The notes under the pieces: model-generated
Told to the model about the DNA's origin: nothing
The model's input: the letters and a program-made list of their open reading frames with translations, nothing else
Databases searched by the model: none
In this document: piece by piece, positions 46,905 to 58,805 of the stretch
Numbering within the stretch: the stretch's first letter is position 1
How the letters are laid out: each line of letters starts with the position of its first letter
Made by a program: the position numbers and the translations under genes
NCBI GenBank assembly: GCA_003550325.1
Contig: QKWP01000502.1
Span: 90,071 to 154,070 of the forward strand
Origin: Gigaspora rosea
Taxonomy: Eukaryota; Glomeromycota; Glomeromycetes; Diversisporales; Gigasporaceae
Reading direction: 5' to 3'
Length of the DNA stretch: 64,000 nucleotides

Positions 46905-49533
46905 CTAAGGATAAGCACACTTCTTTTCCAAGTCACAATTAATCTTATCACTAAAAATATTCTTAAATTTAGTCCATTTACAATATTCATCATCACAACC
47001 CGGAATTATCCATGGTTCATAATTAACTACAAAACGTAATAATGCATCACGACCTGGAGAAGTATAAATTTCAAAATATACATTAGAAGTCCAATGTAGA
47101 ACTTTTGTTTCTATATATTTTAAGCTTTTCATTTGTTCAAGAGTTAAATTTGCTGTAATCGGATATTTGTTTTTATATACACCCTAAGATTAAACAGTAA
47201 ATATTAGGAATTAATGAAACAATACATAATTTTGAAATTATGAAGCTTTTTTTTTTTTACATACCAATGTAGTAAGTATAAAACTCAGAGGAAATCCTTG
47301 AGTATATTTCAGATCAGCTACCATCCGAGAATTTCCACTTAAGTAATTATCAACGCTGTTTACAAATTGTGTAATGAATGCACAACCCATTAACTCATTA
47401 AGAGGATGTCCATATGAATACAAAAAATAACTTTTCATATTCCATTGATATCGTGCTAATATAAGTTCATCATCACTTAGCAATTCACACCAAGTATCAG
47501 ATCGTTTAAAAACACCGACCCAGAAATCACAATAATAATATATATATGGTATTAAATGCGGATCAAGAGGTGGGCTGATGTCGTATTTTTTGGTCAATTT
47601 TTCTGCTAATGGTGCTAAAGTTTTGTTACCATAAGAATAAGTTTGCTCTGTAAAATATGTAAAATTATTTAAAACTGTCATGTTCCAACGTTTACAAGCT
47701 AGATAAATTGTTAACGAAAGATCTTGTTCCTAAAATATAAAATAACATAAATATTACGACTATATTAAAATTAAAGAATTATTGTAATGCTTAAATAATA
47801 TTTACCGCTGGTGTAGACCAAATATATACTGGTTCATTTTTACAAGCACCTACAGGACCAGTTCCATCAAGTAGTCCTTCTGAGAAGGCCATTGCCGATT
47901 GACTGACCCTTTATTATATTTTAATTAAAATTAGTATACTTAATGTAAGATATATATGGGCTTGAAGTTGATAATTTCAAACACTTCATGTTGCACCTCT
48001 TAAAGTTAGTATTGATTAAAGGGCTCTATTTAAATCTATTAAACCTATTAGACTTAATAACTATAATCACTAAATCTTAACAAAAAAACTAAAAAATTTC
48101 ATCTCCAAAATTCCGGATCGGGATACTTCGGAGTGCATCGGAATTATGGTCGGCAGGATTGGAATTGATCAATTTTGCCCCAAGATCATAAAAAATTTTA
48201 CTAATGAAATCATATCCATTCATTAGGTAATAAATGCCCAGCTGATAATTTTGCTATAGAACCAACTAAAATTTACTTGGGCTAAATGCCGATCCAAATC
48301 CGACACATCCAACACGGAATTTTGGGGACCCTCCTGTAAAATTCGTGATTTTCATACATCACACCGGAAATCAGAAATCTAGAAAAAATGCAATCTATGA
48401 TTGGTTAGAAATAATTTTTAGCCAATCATGTATTGGCTTTTTTTTGATTCCGTGTGATGCACGGAATTTACTGATCACAGTAATTTGAGAAGCACTGTAA
48501 ATAAGCTTAAATTTCAATTTCAATTTCAATAATCTCAATTTCAGCCCACAACGATTAATGATTAATCAGGTGTAACCTTGTGTTATAGTGTATACACATA
48601 TATTTACCAAAAAAAATCACCAGTCTGAAATTTTACAACATCAGCATCATATTCAACATTTTTCCAGAATTTTTCGTATCTTTTACGACATTGTAATCCA
48701 TTGTAATAAGATTCAAGTTTACCACGTGTAGTTAATCGATTTTGTTTTTCCGTGGGGAAAGGATTTTTAGGCTAAGAATTAATATTTTTAAATAAGCAAA
48801 ATAATCTTTATTATTAAAAGATAATAATAAAAATATTATATTACCCATTCTTTTGCAACCGAAACATTTGCAAATGCTTTATCAATTTTATCAAAATTTG
48901 CAATCTGATCTAAATTCGGATATCTCGATCCTAATAGTTTCCAAAAAAGTTATCGATTTGTATGATATTATGATATGTATGTTGTAAGTGGAAAAGGAAT
49001 TTCAAATTTATTGTGATCAGTGATTTTCATACATCACATCGGAAATCTAGAAAAAAATGCCAATCTGTGATTGATTAGTAATAATTTTTAGCCAATCATG
49101 TATTGGCATTTTTTTTATAGATTTCTGGATTACAGTAATTTGAAAAGCACTGTAAGTAAATTCGTGATTCTTTAGTTAAACTAAGCTTTTTAGGGTAGAA
49201 TTTATTATATTTTTACCTATACCTAACCCAAAATTACGAATCGATTTAAATTCTATTTCCACTTATAGCATATATTAGCAAATAATTACCATGTCTATAA
49301 AGTGAATATAATTGTTTTAATGTATAATCATCAGGATAATTTATAGCCTGAACTTCATCAAGAGAAAGAGAACTATTTGCTGGTGGTATTTCGAAATAAT
49401 GATTATTGATAAGATAATCAGGAGAACGCTTATATAAAAATGGTTCTTCATTTTCAGAGCATAACGTTAGGTTATAGATTAAAAGTAATGAGAAAATAAA
49501 AAGAAATGGTTGTATCCTATATGAAATCATCAT
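46905..49533 (-). CDS. Histidine acid phosphatase, MINPP/phytase-like, secreted
   Basis: Minus-strand exons: 49533-49290, 48930-48845, 48771-48608, 47908-47806, 47729-47265 and 47183-46905. Phases match throughout and give 446 aa, normal for multiple inositol polyphosphate phosphatases. Residues 1-25 are a hydrophobic signal peptide (F-L-F-I-F-S-L-L-L-I-Y). The catalytic R-H-G-S-R-Y-P is completed across the exon 1/2 junction. E-G-L-L-D-G-T-G-P-V-G-A-C-K and E-P-V-Y-I-W-S are MINPP-like. The C-terminal proton-donor motif expected as H-A-E before a L-L-P-L-L-T-L-L-G-V-Y-K-like helix reads T-Q-G-F-P-L-S-F-I-L-T-T-L-G-V-Y-K, so the usual His/Glu are missing. Family role: removal of phosphates from inositol phosphates in the secretory or extracellular space. 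Whether this protein is catalytic is uncertain. Confidence 0.85.
48109..48330 (-). repeat. Dispersed repeat in MINPP intron 3
   Basis: Reverse-complement copy of 5222-5465. Shares AATTGATCAATTTTGCCC, GCATCGGAAT and CCCAGCTGATAATT-type blocks in order. Confidence 0.55.
48345..48500. repeat. Repeat in intron 3, copy also in intron 1
   Basis: GTGATTTTCATACATCACAC, TTTTTAGCCAATCATGTATT and ACAGTAATTTGAGAAGCACT occur in the same order at 49015-49160. The centre is an imperfect hairpin (CAATC.GTGATTGGTTAG / AGCCAATCATGTATTGG). Confidence 0.75.
48966..49277. mobile_element. MITE filling most of MINPP intron 1
   Basis: Left ATGTTGTAAGTGGAAAAGGA and right (inverse) ATGCTATAAGTGGAAATAGA are inverted ends of the family seen intact at 52193-52375. 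The copy is split by the repeat at 49015-49160. It covers about 310 of the 359 nt of the intron and ends 12 nt from the 5' splice site. Confidence 0.65.
49015..49160. repeat. Repeat nested in the intron 1 MITE
   Basis: Second copy of the 48345-48500 repeat. Its position inside another element shows it arrived later. Confidence 0.65.
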
Positions 49534-50062
49534 CTTTTAGAATAATGAAAGTTATTCAGCAAAAGTTTATTGAGAGATCAAATATTTATATACGAAGTTT
49601 GCAACAAATGTTCTGGTAGATAGTTGATGTACTCAATCTGATCGACAAAAAGCATCTGCATTGCATGTTCGGATTTATGCCAAACATATCATTCTCAATA
49701 GCGGCTTATTTCTGCATGCTATTAATAAGTACATATCGTATGATTATTGTTGTATTATTCCTATGCCAAGAAATTGAGAATTCTAAATTCTTCACTTTAT
49801 TGACATCGATAATTTAAGAAATTTAATTTATTAACGAATAATTCAGTTTCACCTCAAAAATTACTTCCAATATAAAAATGTTCCATTGAACATATATTTA
49901 GATATCGTTCTAAATTTGATACAATCATTACAATCTGATTAATGCCATGTTTTTAATTTTTTAAAAAAATTTTGGCATACTATAGGGTTCATATCATTTT
50001 TTACGTTTGTTTCTTCGATAATCGCTTCTTCGGATCAGAATTCTAACCGTATAATTGTACCA
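49534..50062. other. Upstream region of the MINPP gene
   Basis: AT-rich, no gene; the promoter presumably lies here but I see no clear element. Confidence 0.4.
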
Positions 50063-50250
50063 TACAGCGCGGACCATGGTACCCCCCACATCAAAGTACC
50101 CTCCTCAAAAAAATTAAATGGTTGAATGTAAAATATCCGGCGGTTATATCCTATGTAAAAAAAGGTTTCATATGAAAAATCACTTAGTATAGTACCCGGG
50201 TACTAACGTGGATTTTGTATCGTACCCGGGGTACCATGGTCCGCGCTGTA
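50063..50250. mobile_element. MITE with long TIRs and TA target
   Basis: CAGCGCGGACCATGGTACCC and its inverse GGGTACCATGGTCCGCGCTG are near perfect and flanked by TA. The interior also has GTACCCGGG / GTACCC copies. High arm identity suggests recent activity. Tc1-mariner-like by its TA target. Confidence 0.85.
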
Positions 50251-50254
50251 CGGT

Positions 50255-50790
50255 ATTACGGTCAGACTTCCCTAAATACAACTCGTTTGGACCAAAGTTT
50301 TGATAACATGTATTTAGAGAACAATAAGAAATTCTGCATTTATGGGGATTAGAAATATACAGTGAGACCTCCCTAAATGCAACCTCTAAATACAATATCT
50401 CTTTAAATGCAACTTCAAGCTCTGACTCAAGTACATCAGGAAATTTTTAAATAGGGTGGATATCGATGCATCCACTTATTTGCGCGGGTAATACAAACTT
50501 TTGGAGAGGAAATAGCCAATCGGAGAGTGCAAATTTTGACTATTCCGGATCAGCACAAGAATCCCAACACGCGCAAAAGAAGAAAAACCGAAAATACAGC
50601 CAGACCTCCCTAAATGCAACCTCCCTAAATGCATACATATGAAAAACCTCCCTAAATGCATGTCCTTTTTTTGGGCCAAACTAATGTAACACTTATAGAT
50701 TTTTACCTCCCTAAATGCATAACCTCTCTAAATGCATGTTTATTTTTACTATGGTCCCAACGCAATGCATTTAGAGAGGTCTGACTGTAT
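50255..50790. mobile_element. Cluster of CCTCCCTAAATGCA pogo/Tigger-like MITEs
   Basis: At least three end sequences of the type CAGWSAGACCTCCCTAAATG occur near 50262, 50362 and 50600, and an inverse end AGAGAGGTCTGACTGTA near 50775. Internal CTCTAAATGCAT words repeat. This suggests several copies inserted into one another. The minus-strand open frames at 50180-50679 are inside these and are not genes. Confidence 0.65.
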
Positions 50791-51379
50791 GCAGTAACTA
50801 ATGTTTAAATCGATCTTGGTGCACTAATTAATAATGACGGGAATGAAATTTTACATATAGTAACATCACTCTAACCCTATAGCCTCTAACATTAAGGCCC
50901 TAACCCTAAATTTTATCTAACGCACTTAGGTTATTTACAAAATCAGTTTTTGTATTACCCGCGCAAATAAGTAGCAGGGGGTGATTGCCATCTATTTATA
51001 ACAATTACAATCGACTGCAACTATTTAAATTAGCATCAATAAAAATCGAAACCCTTTTGATACAGTTCTTACTTAGGGTTAGTGTTACTATCTTAGATAA
51101 TGATCTGCGTCAATAACGTGTGCAATGAGACAATGTGATTTTGAGAAAATCACGTTTAAAGATCATTACATGATTAATTTTACTTACGATTATTGCGAAA
51201 AAAAATTTAAAATGTTCATTTTTTATTAATATATTTGATAAAAAAAAAATTAGATAAAAAAAAATTATAAACAAAGTTATTATTATAAAATTTCATCTGA
51301 TTAGTTGGCTCATTGTCCCGTTTTGCTGCGGAGATCCCATATATCAATGGCAGCTATTTAAAAGTTCCTGACGTATATT

Positions 51380-51546
51380 TCTAACCTCCATAAATGCAAA
51401 TTTTCTTATTTTCTCTAAATGCATATTATCAAAAGTTTGGTGTCAACGAGTTGTATTTAAGGGGTTTGACTGCATTTGGGCCAGAGCTTAATGTTGCATT
51501 TAGAGAGGTATTAATTTAGGGGATGCATTTAGGAAGGTCTAACTGT
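51380..51546. mobile_element. Another TAAATGCA-type MITE copy
   Basis: Left end CTAACCTCCATAAATGCAAA; right end GCATTTAGGAAGGTCTAACTG in inverse. It contains GGTGTCAACGAGTTGTATTT, corresponding to GGTCCCAACGCAATGCATTT of the 50.7-kb copy. Confidence 0.55.
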
Positions 51547-52192
51547 ACTTATAAATTTCCATATCCCACATATATTAAAACCAGCGTGCTCTATGAAAGC
51601 TTACTTAAATGTCTAACTAATATAAGCATTATAGATTTGGGTGTTCTCAAACGCTCAATCAATGGATCAAAACGTGTCGGAAATGTGTCAAAAGCTAAAT
51701 TTTAATTAGCTGGAAAATATTTTTAATTTGACCAAACGTGATTATTATTAAGATGAATAAGGTATAAGACACGTATTTATTACATCAAGAAAATGAATTT
51801 AAATAGTAAAAAGAATGATCAGTAAGTTTACTATTTCAGTCACAAACATTTTGGTTAGGATTGGATCGGTCCTAAGAAGGCCAGGTCTTTTTAACCGGTC
51901 ACAAGGTTCTTCGGTTTTCAGTCTTTTAATCAGTTCAGACCGGTTAATAAATAAACTATTAATATAAACTTTTAAATAGTTAAAAAACCATTAATGTATT
52001 ACGTAAATTTTATTCGATAATAATAACTAAAAAAAAAATAAACTATATTCGTAAAAATAGTTTATTTTTGACGTGAAAGTCTTAGTAATAAATATAAGAA
52101 GGTTCTATATATAAATTAAACTTATATAATAAATATATTGCACGATATATTAAAAATGATCCTGTATATAAAAAACTATTACTTTTTTTATT
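51547..52192. other. AT-rich, AACCGGT-word stretch
   Basis: 51850-51950 has GGTCCTAAGAAGG and several AACCGGT / ACCGGTT words, probably a decayed element. No gene. Confidence 0.35.
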
Positions 52193-52375
52193 TATATATG
52201 TTGAAAGTGGAAACGAAATTTAAGTGGATTCGGAATTTATATATAAACCCCATTTTTTGGGGTTGATTTTATCATATGTACGCCCTAAACCTATCCCTAA
52301 TTTAACTAGGAATTCCAAATTCACTTAAATTCCATTCCCACCTACGACATATATAGACTAAATTTATGTCTAATT
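52193..52375. mobile_element. MITE, TGTTGAAAGTGGAAACGAAA ends
   Basis: Left TATATGTTGAAAGTGGAAAC and right (inverse) TATATGTCGTAGGTGGGAAT. The arms continue through AATTTAAGTGGATTCGGAAT. Same family as the MINPP intron 1 element. Confidence 0.75.
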
Positions 52376-52491
52376 AGAGTTTCATCTTGGATAGTAATTT
52401 ATACAAATATATACCAATCAGGTTTTTCATTAAAGGTTTAAAATATTTTATATTGTTCATGTTTTAATAAATATAGCTTATTATCCGGTAG

Positions 52492-52722
52492 CAGGGACAC
52501 GGAAATATTTCGAATCAAATTTTCATTATAAATCGAAATTTTTGCTATAAAATTTGTATCATGTGATATAAAACGATTGGCTTATAATTTTCACCATTTT
52601 AATTTCAACCGGGATTAACATTATGTTTTTCTTAATGCTGGTCAAATCGAAATAAATCGAAATTTTTACAAAAATCGACCGAAATTTTTGTTTTAAATCG
52701 AAATAATATTTCCGTGTCCCTG
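52492..52722. mobile_element. 231-bp hAT-like MITE with 8-bp duplication
   Basis: Ends CAGGGACACGGAAATATTTC and (inverse) CAGGGACACGGAAATATTAT. Flanked by exact TCCGGTAG at 52484-52491 and 52723-52730. The interior is made of AAATCGAAAT words. Confidence 0.9.
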
Positions 52723-53041
52723 TCCGGTAGTTACTATTGATCATGTTACTCATATTAATACTATATCACGGTATTTCAATGTTTATTTGGAATTTTAAGA
52801 TTTCTTTTTTTGGAGATATATCTTTTTTGTTTTTAATGCTTATCTTAACGATTGTTTTAATTCATTTTCAAAAAGTCTCCGAGTAAAAACAAAAAGAGAA
52901 AAAGAAAAAAGAAAAAGAAAAAAGCAAACCGGAGAAAGAAACCACATAATAAATAAACTAAATTTTAAGAAATAACAATAATTTATATAATTAATTAATA
53001 TGAGTAACATGATCAATGAGCACTCCAAGATAATATCATTA

Positions 53042-53182
53042 TCAGGTAGAATGTAGGTGATATGTGTCAGCATCATTTAATGACCATTTGATTGACTCTG
53101 ATCATGCCGCAAAGTGGCATGATCAGTGCCAACAAATGGCCACTAAATGATGCCGACCCAATATCACCTACATTCTACCTGA
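53042..53182. repeat. 141-bp hairpin
   Basis: TCAGGTAGAATGTAGGTGAT .. CATCATTTAATGACCATTTG .. TGATCATGCC, a 5-base loop, then the inverse. Arms about 68 bp with few mismatches. Confidence 0.8.
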
Positions 53183-53329
53183 CAGCTATTAAATGTTACG
53201 GTAATGCTGATTTTGACTAATGTTGATGTTTACATGACATATTAGTTTATTAAGCTATGGTAGCTCTCCCACAAAAAAATTTACCCCCTGTGATATTTAT
53301 CCAATGAAACCCAATGAAACTTTTTAGGG

Positions 53330-53412
53330 TTAGGGTGAAGTCTCATAGGAGGACATTCATCTGATTGGCTGATGTAAATCAATTGCCCGGGAAGTGCCCG
53401 GGTAACTTATTT
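53330..53412 (+). repeat. Dispersed repeat shared with 31740-31850
   Basis: Contains TTAGGGTTAGGGTG, TGATTGGCTGATGTAAAT and GTAACTTATTT; reverse-complement relation to the copy inside the hAT-like element. Confidence 0.5.
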
Positions 53413-54694
53413 ATTACTTTTTGAAAACATAGTTTTCACTAGTCGCAAAAGTCATTATTAGCTTTAGACAAACATTAATTTCACCATGCAAAAGAATCTG
53501 AAAAGAACCTTACTCCTCACTCACTTTACTTAGAAGTGCATATTTTTACTATTTACTTCTATCACTTAATTATATTACCATATGTAAGTTCTAAATGCAG
53601 GAAGCAGTAAACAAAAAAAAAGATTGAGATGTTATATGTAAGATTTAATGTAAAGAACTTTGTATATACTGTTTGATGCACTATTGTAATAACAATAAGC
53701 TTGTACTAATGCCATATTTTACATATTCTATTATAGAGTTAAAAATATTAGTAAGTATAACTTTGGTTAAGTAGTAGGTCAATAATGTGTATGAGTATAT
53801 GAGCATTATTGTTTAATAATTATATAAACTAAAGGTTATATCACATCTCTAATAAAGGTCACAATTATTGAATTCCTTTTAATTACTTTTCAAAATATAT
53901 TATAATAAATATATTTCACTAATAATTTTTTCATATATTAAATTTTTTGATCAATATAAGTTTGGGTTTGGGTTTATTAGTAATAAAAATTAAGTTACTA
54001 CACTTTACATGTGTTTATCTATTTCTAAATATGTGACAAATTCTTTGTTGTGTGCATTTATTAATTTGTAAGCTTCCTTATATTAGTTTATTTTGTTTTT
54101 AATGTTTACTAGTAGATAAATCTTTTTAAAATTATGCATTGTAATTGGTTGAAAATCATAGGTAGATCTACAGAAATTAACCAATTAAATGAATAGCTTT
54201 TTATGAAGTGAAGTTACATTAGAGTAAATGCATTAATTAATTAGTATTTTGTAAAAAATATATAGGCATTGTTTAATTATAGCAGGATTGCCAAAATAGT
54301 TGTAAAATTATTTAAAATGGTTTATATTAGGGTTAGCATTTATTAGGATTAGAGGTTAGCAATATATATAATAAATCATTAAAGAAAATTTTTTATTAGT
54401 ATATAGTAGTAGTTTCTTATACAAATTTCTGATATTTTGAAGTTTTTTTAAAGTTGTTTGTTTTGATACACTAATTATGATTTATTATTGGCCAATTTTG
54501 TCAATTATATAAACATTAACATTAGCCAAAATTAGTATCAACTGTGATATTAAATACTAGGCAAATGCATAGCATTGTATAACTGAAGTTACTATTTAAC
54601 ATATTTACTATTATATTTAACTTTTTTATTTACTCTCTGTAATTTTTACTCTATTATTTTAATGGCTCCATTCCTCTCTGAATAACATACATTA
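53413..54694. other. AT-rich, nothing recognised
   Basis: No gene or repeat boundary I can support. Confidence 0.4.
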
Positions 54695-54765
54695 GTAATA
54701 TATGTTAGTAACATACATTAGTAACATATATTAGTAATATGTGAGTAATATGTGTTAGTGAGCTA
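54695..54765 (+). repeat. ACATATATTAGTA tandem repeat
   Basis: About five units of ACATACATTAGTAAT / GTGAGTAATATGTGTTAGT. Confidence 0.65.
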
Positions 54766-54794
54766 CATACTGCGTATTGCTAGTATAACAATTT

Positions 54795-55325
54795 GTAACA
54801 GCAATTCATGATAATTTTAATACAAACTAACTCTATTTTAGCTACATATTATATTGAGTAAATTTTGTATCAGATTTTTTTATAGTAAAAATAATAAAAA
54901 TTACAATTATTTCAATACATACTAACTCAACCTTTAACCATATATTGAGATCAATAGAATAACAAGTTCAGAATAATAAAATTATAATAATTTCAATACA
55001 AACTAACCTAATCTTGATTATTATATATCATGTTAGCAAGTAAGTCATTTATGACTAAAAAAGATATATATGTTGTATATATACTAACAATTTAAAATTT
55101 TTTTAATAAAGTACAATAATTCTAATACAAACCAATTTGACTTTAACTATACACTACAGTTCTAAATAGCAAATAAATTCTATAACAGATTTTTTATAGT
55201 AATATAATAGAATTACAATAATTCCCAATGCAAATTAACAAACATTTGTGGAAAACCAAATTTATATATTAGTATCAAGTAAGTTTTGTAACAAAATTTT
55301 TTTTATAAAAATAATAATAGAAATC
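54795..55325 (+). repeat. Diverged tandem array, unit ~100-120 bp
   Basis: Four to five units contain AATTACAATAATTTCAATAC then AAACTAACTYAA, a TTAACTATATATTA-like segment, and AGTAAATTTTGTAACAGATT then TTTTTATAGTA. Units are strongly diverged. Confidence 0.6.
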
Positions 55326-55854
55326 TGGTGAATACACTTTCTCTTTTTTACATTTTTTTTATGTAGAATTTCTTCTTTGCGACCACTTGACAGATTATGT
55401 TTAGTAAGCGGCATGCATATATCACCCACAAGTTGCCATTATTTTGGTTTTTAGAATTATACTTTTTTCACATGTTTATGACTAGGGCCACTATTCCTTA
55501 TTGAAATCCTAATCTTCAACTTCAAATGGAGAGTTAATATTAAAAAGAAGCACTTTCCTTATCATTTTTATTTATATTATTCATATCCATCTTTTAGTAA
55601 ATTTTAGTTTTTATTAATTTTGGTTTTTATAAAGTAAAAAAAACAAATTCAAATTACTAAATTACTATCTAAAGGGCTAAAGGCCTTTTTGATGCTGCAA
55701 GATGTACTTTTAATTTTCAGGTTGTATTAAAAAAAATTACTATATAACTACATCAGCAAATTTTATATATAGATATATATCGATTACTAACTGGTAAGAT
55801 ATATATCGATACTAATCACCCCTGCTGATTTCTATCAATAGTGATAGTAATTGA

Positions 55855-55990
55855 TATATATCTGATAGTAATCGATATATATCTGATAGTAATCGATATA
55901 TATCTAATAGTAATCAATATATATCTGATAGTAATCGATATATATCTGATAGTAATCGATATATATCTAATATAGATATTAATCGATATA
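55855..55990 (+). repeat. 21-bp satellite ATATATCTGATAGTAATCG
   Basis: About six regular copies with CTAATAG / CTGATAG variants, directly inside the left end of the 3.5-kb element. Confidence 0.8.
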
Positions 55991-55999
55991 TATCTGATA

Positions 56000-57240
56000 T
56001 GATATCAATTAATAGTTATTATATTCACATAATCATGCTTTTTGCAAATTTTTAAACGTTTTACAGGTTTTACAAGTTTTCGCAATTTAATATAAAACTT
56101 TATTTTAATTTTTTTTTTTTTAACACGGTCAATCCTGCTTTTATTATTAGGAAACGAATTTACATTCTGGGTTATTAAGCATTGCCTAAACTACCGAACC
56201 CTCCTATCACAATAAAGACTTATCTGGTTACTGAAGTACCTAAATATGATCTGCCGCAGTCAAGATTTTTCTCCGATTTATCATCTTCTAATGCATAGAA
56301 AAACCCAAATCATTACCGATATCTCTTGCTAGCTTTGTCAAGATTGACCCTTTCCTTAATCTTCTTTACCTAGCCTCTAGGATAAAAAGCTAATAGATCT
56401 GTACCCTCAAGAATAACAAGAACTTATAGAAATAAAGGGTATAAAAAAAAATAGGGTGATACTATAAAACCTAAATGAATACCAAAAACAACAACAAAAT
56501 ATAAAAGAGAAAAGATAAAGAAAACAAAGAAAGAAAACAATCATTGACGAAAAGAAGAAGAAAAACTATGTAAAAATTATATAATACTCTTCAATTTAGC
56601 TCTACTCTAAATTTAGTCCATATTATATATACTAATATATCTTTGGGTAGAGTTAGCACTGCAAGAATTTTCTAGAATTTTCTCCAAACGGTCAACGCCA
56701 ATCCTTGTCCTACACGTAGGCAATGCGATTCCTCATGACTTCTGTTCCCAATTAGGAATTGGTAAGCAATGCAGATCTTTTGAAGGGGGTAAGCTGGATT
56801 TTCCACTTTTTCTACGCAGAAAATATTTCCTAAAAAAAAAACTGTAGTAAAGCAAGACTTTGGTAGTGGGTGTTCGTTTCAAGTCCTTTAGATTTTCCAA
56901 GAAGTGTATTTGAAAACCAAAATACTGTTCGTCATTAAGCTGCTACAAAAAACTTCGTCAACGAAGAAATTTCTCCACCAAAATTCTGTTTACTAAAGCG
57001 CTGCCTGCTTGTTTTCACTTGTTCTTCTACTATTGCTTTTGGTTTGCATGCCGAATATATAAAGGAGACCCCGAAGCAATAGTTAACCTTTATAAAAACT
57101 ATTTTTTGCAGTGCTTCTTCATCTAACTCTAGTATTTTGATATTTCATTTGTATGAAAATCTGGTACAAGTGATCGTTGAGGAGAGTTCCATATCAATAT
57201 CTCTGAACAACTTTTAAAACTTTATTTTTTTTACTTATTA
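56000..57240. other. Less AT-rich interior, no gene recognised
   Basis: Contains stretches of more balanced composition (56120-56400 and 56640-57140). I looked on both strands for transposase or reverse transcriptase motifs and saw none; frames are broken. Confidence 0.35.
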
Positions 57241-57351
57241 TTATTAAAATATATTAAATTATTAAATATAAAATATTCGCAAGTTTTTACAATTTAATAT
57301 AAAATTTTATTTTTTTTTATTATTAATATTTTAAATATTACATATTTTATT

Positions 57352-57428
57352 ATATGGGGTGGAGTCAATAGAAATGGGACAAATTTATTAAATAGATTTG
57401 TCCCATTTCTATTGTCTTCACCCATATA
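57352..57428. repeat. Hairpin GTCAATAGAAATGGGACAAA
   Basis: TATATGGGGTGGAGTCAATA .. GGGACAAAT is mirrored by ATTTGTCCC .. TATTGTCTTCACCCATATA. Arms about 34 bp. Confidence 0.7.
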
Positions 57429-58700
57429 TTATTATAAAAATATCAAAAAAATAAATCCAAAAAATATCGAAACCAAAAAAAAAATAAAAAATAAAAACAA
57501 AAAAAATAAACTATTATATTCCTTATATTTACTCATATTTGCTTATATTAGCTCGTATTCGCTTATATTCACTTATATTTGCTACTTTTTGCAAAGTGCT
57601 GAAAAGTTAGGATGTTTTCTTGCAAAGTTCCGAAAGAAGTAAGGAATAAATAAAATAAAATTAAAAAAATAAGTAAAAAAACAAACAAAAAACAAAAAGG
57701 GAAGTAACAAAAATCAGGTGATTTTTTAGGGGGGGAGGGGGGTAAAAAAAGTTGAAATTATATATAAGAACCTGACTATTTATATATTGAAGAAGAGGGA
57801 GGGGGGTAGGCCTCTGATAAAAAATAATTAGATGATTAATGACACTGCCCAAAACAAACCCAAAAAAATAACAAAAAAAAACAAAACCAAAAAAAATAAA
57901 CTATTATATTTCGCTCATATTCGCTTATATTCGATTATATTCATTCATATTCATGACTTCTCGCAAAGTGCCAGAGATGTTAGAATGGTGTTCTTGAAAG
58001 TGCCGGAAAAGTGAAGTCATTTTCTTGCAAAAAACAAAAATGTAAGCAAACTAAATAAAAAATAAACAAAGCCCCAAATCTCTATTTCGAGTTCGTGTTT
58101 TGCAATTCAGAAATTGTCGAAGGTTTTCGCAAAGTGCCAAAATAAAATAAATTAATAAAAATAAAAAAAAACAAAAACAAAAAACATGAAAAGAAAAAAA
58201 AATAAAACGAAACCTTGCAAAAACTTGTGATAACTAGCAAAAACTTGCGATAACTAGCAAAAACTTGCGAAAACTTGCGAAAACTTGCATTCTTGAACTT
58301 TCGAAATTGCTAAAGAAAGTAGTTGCGTGTTCTTGCAAAGTGTCAAAAGGCTGAGTTGGCTTGCGATAAGTACTGAAAAGTCATTGGATTTCTTGCAAAG
58401 TACTAGTGGTAAAGTGTAAAAATCAAATAAAAAAAATTAAAAAATAAAAAAAAATATATAAAAAAAACAAAATGAAACTAAAAAAATAAAATAAAACCAA
58501 TAAAACAAAAGGAAAATGAAAAAACAATGTAAAATTGATAGAAGATCTAAATTATAAACAAAAAAATAAACAAAGATCTAATCTGATCTTGTAGTACAAT
58601 CATCAAAAATCATCGAAACATTTCGAAAATATTAGTCAAACGCGTCCTGATATGAACCAGGTTACAGATCATCCTAAAATATTTCGAATGTATTTGAAAT
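57429..58700 (+). repeat. A-rich DNA with TTGCAAAGTGC and AAAACTTGCGA words
   Basis: Recurring TTGCAAAGTGCYRAAA (57590, 57963, 58125, 58335, 58395) and a tandem of AAAACTTGCGATAACTAGC at 58208-58285, embedded in AAAAATAAA runs. The open frames here (57412-57642, 57832-58014) are K/N-rich and not genes. Confidence 0.5.
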
Positions 58701-58704
58701 ATTA

Positions 58705-58805
58705 AAAATAAAAAAGAAAAAGGGAGAGAAGGATAAAAGGAAAAGAGGGATAAAAGGGAGAAAGGGGTAAAAGGAAGAGAGGGAAAAAGGAGAAGGGGTA
58801 AAAAT
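58705..58805 (+). repeat. Polypurine tract
   Basis: About 100 bases of almost only A and G with GGGATAAAAGGGAGAAAG-like units. Confidence 0.75.

Noticed and set aside
55855-55990. Regular repeats with constant spacing, superficially CRISPR-like
   Set aside because: The repeats follow each other directly without unique spacers, and the genome is eukaryotic. It is a satellite.
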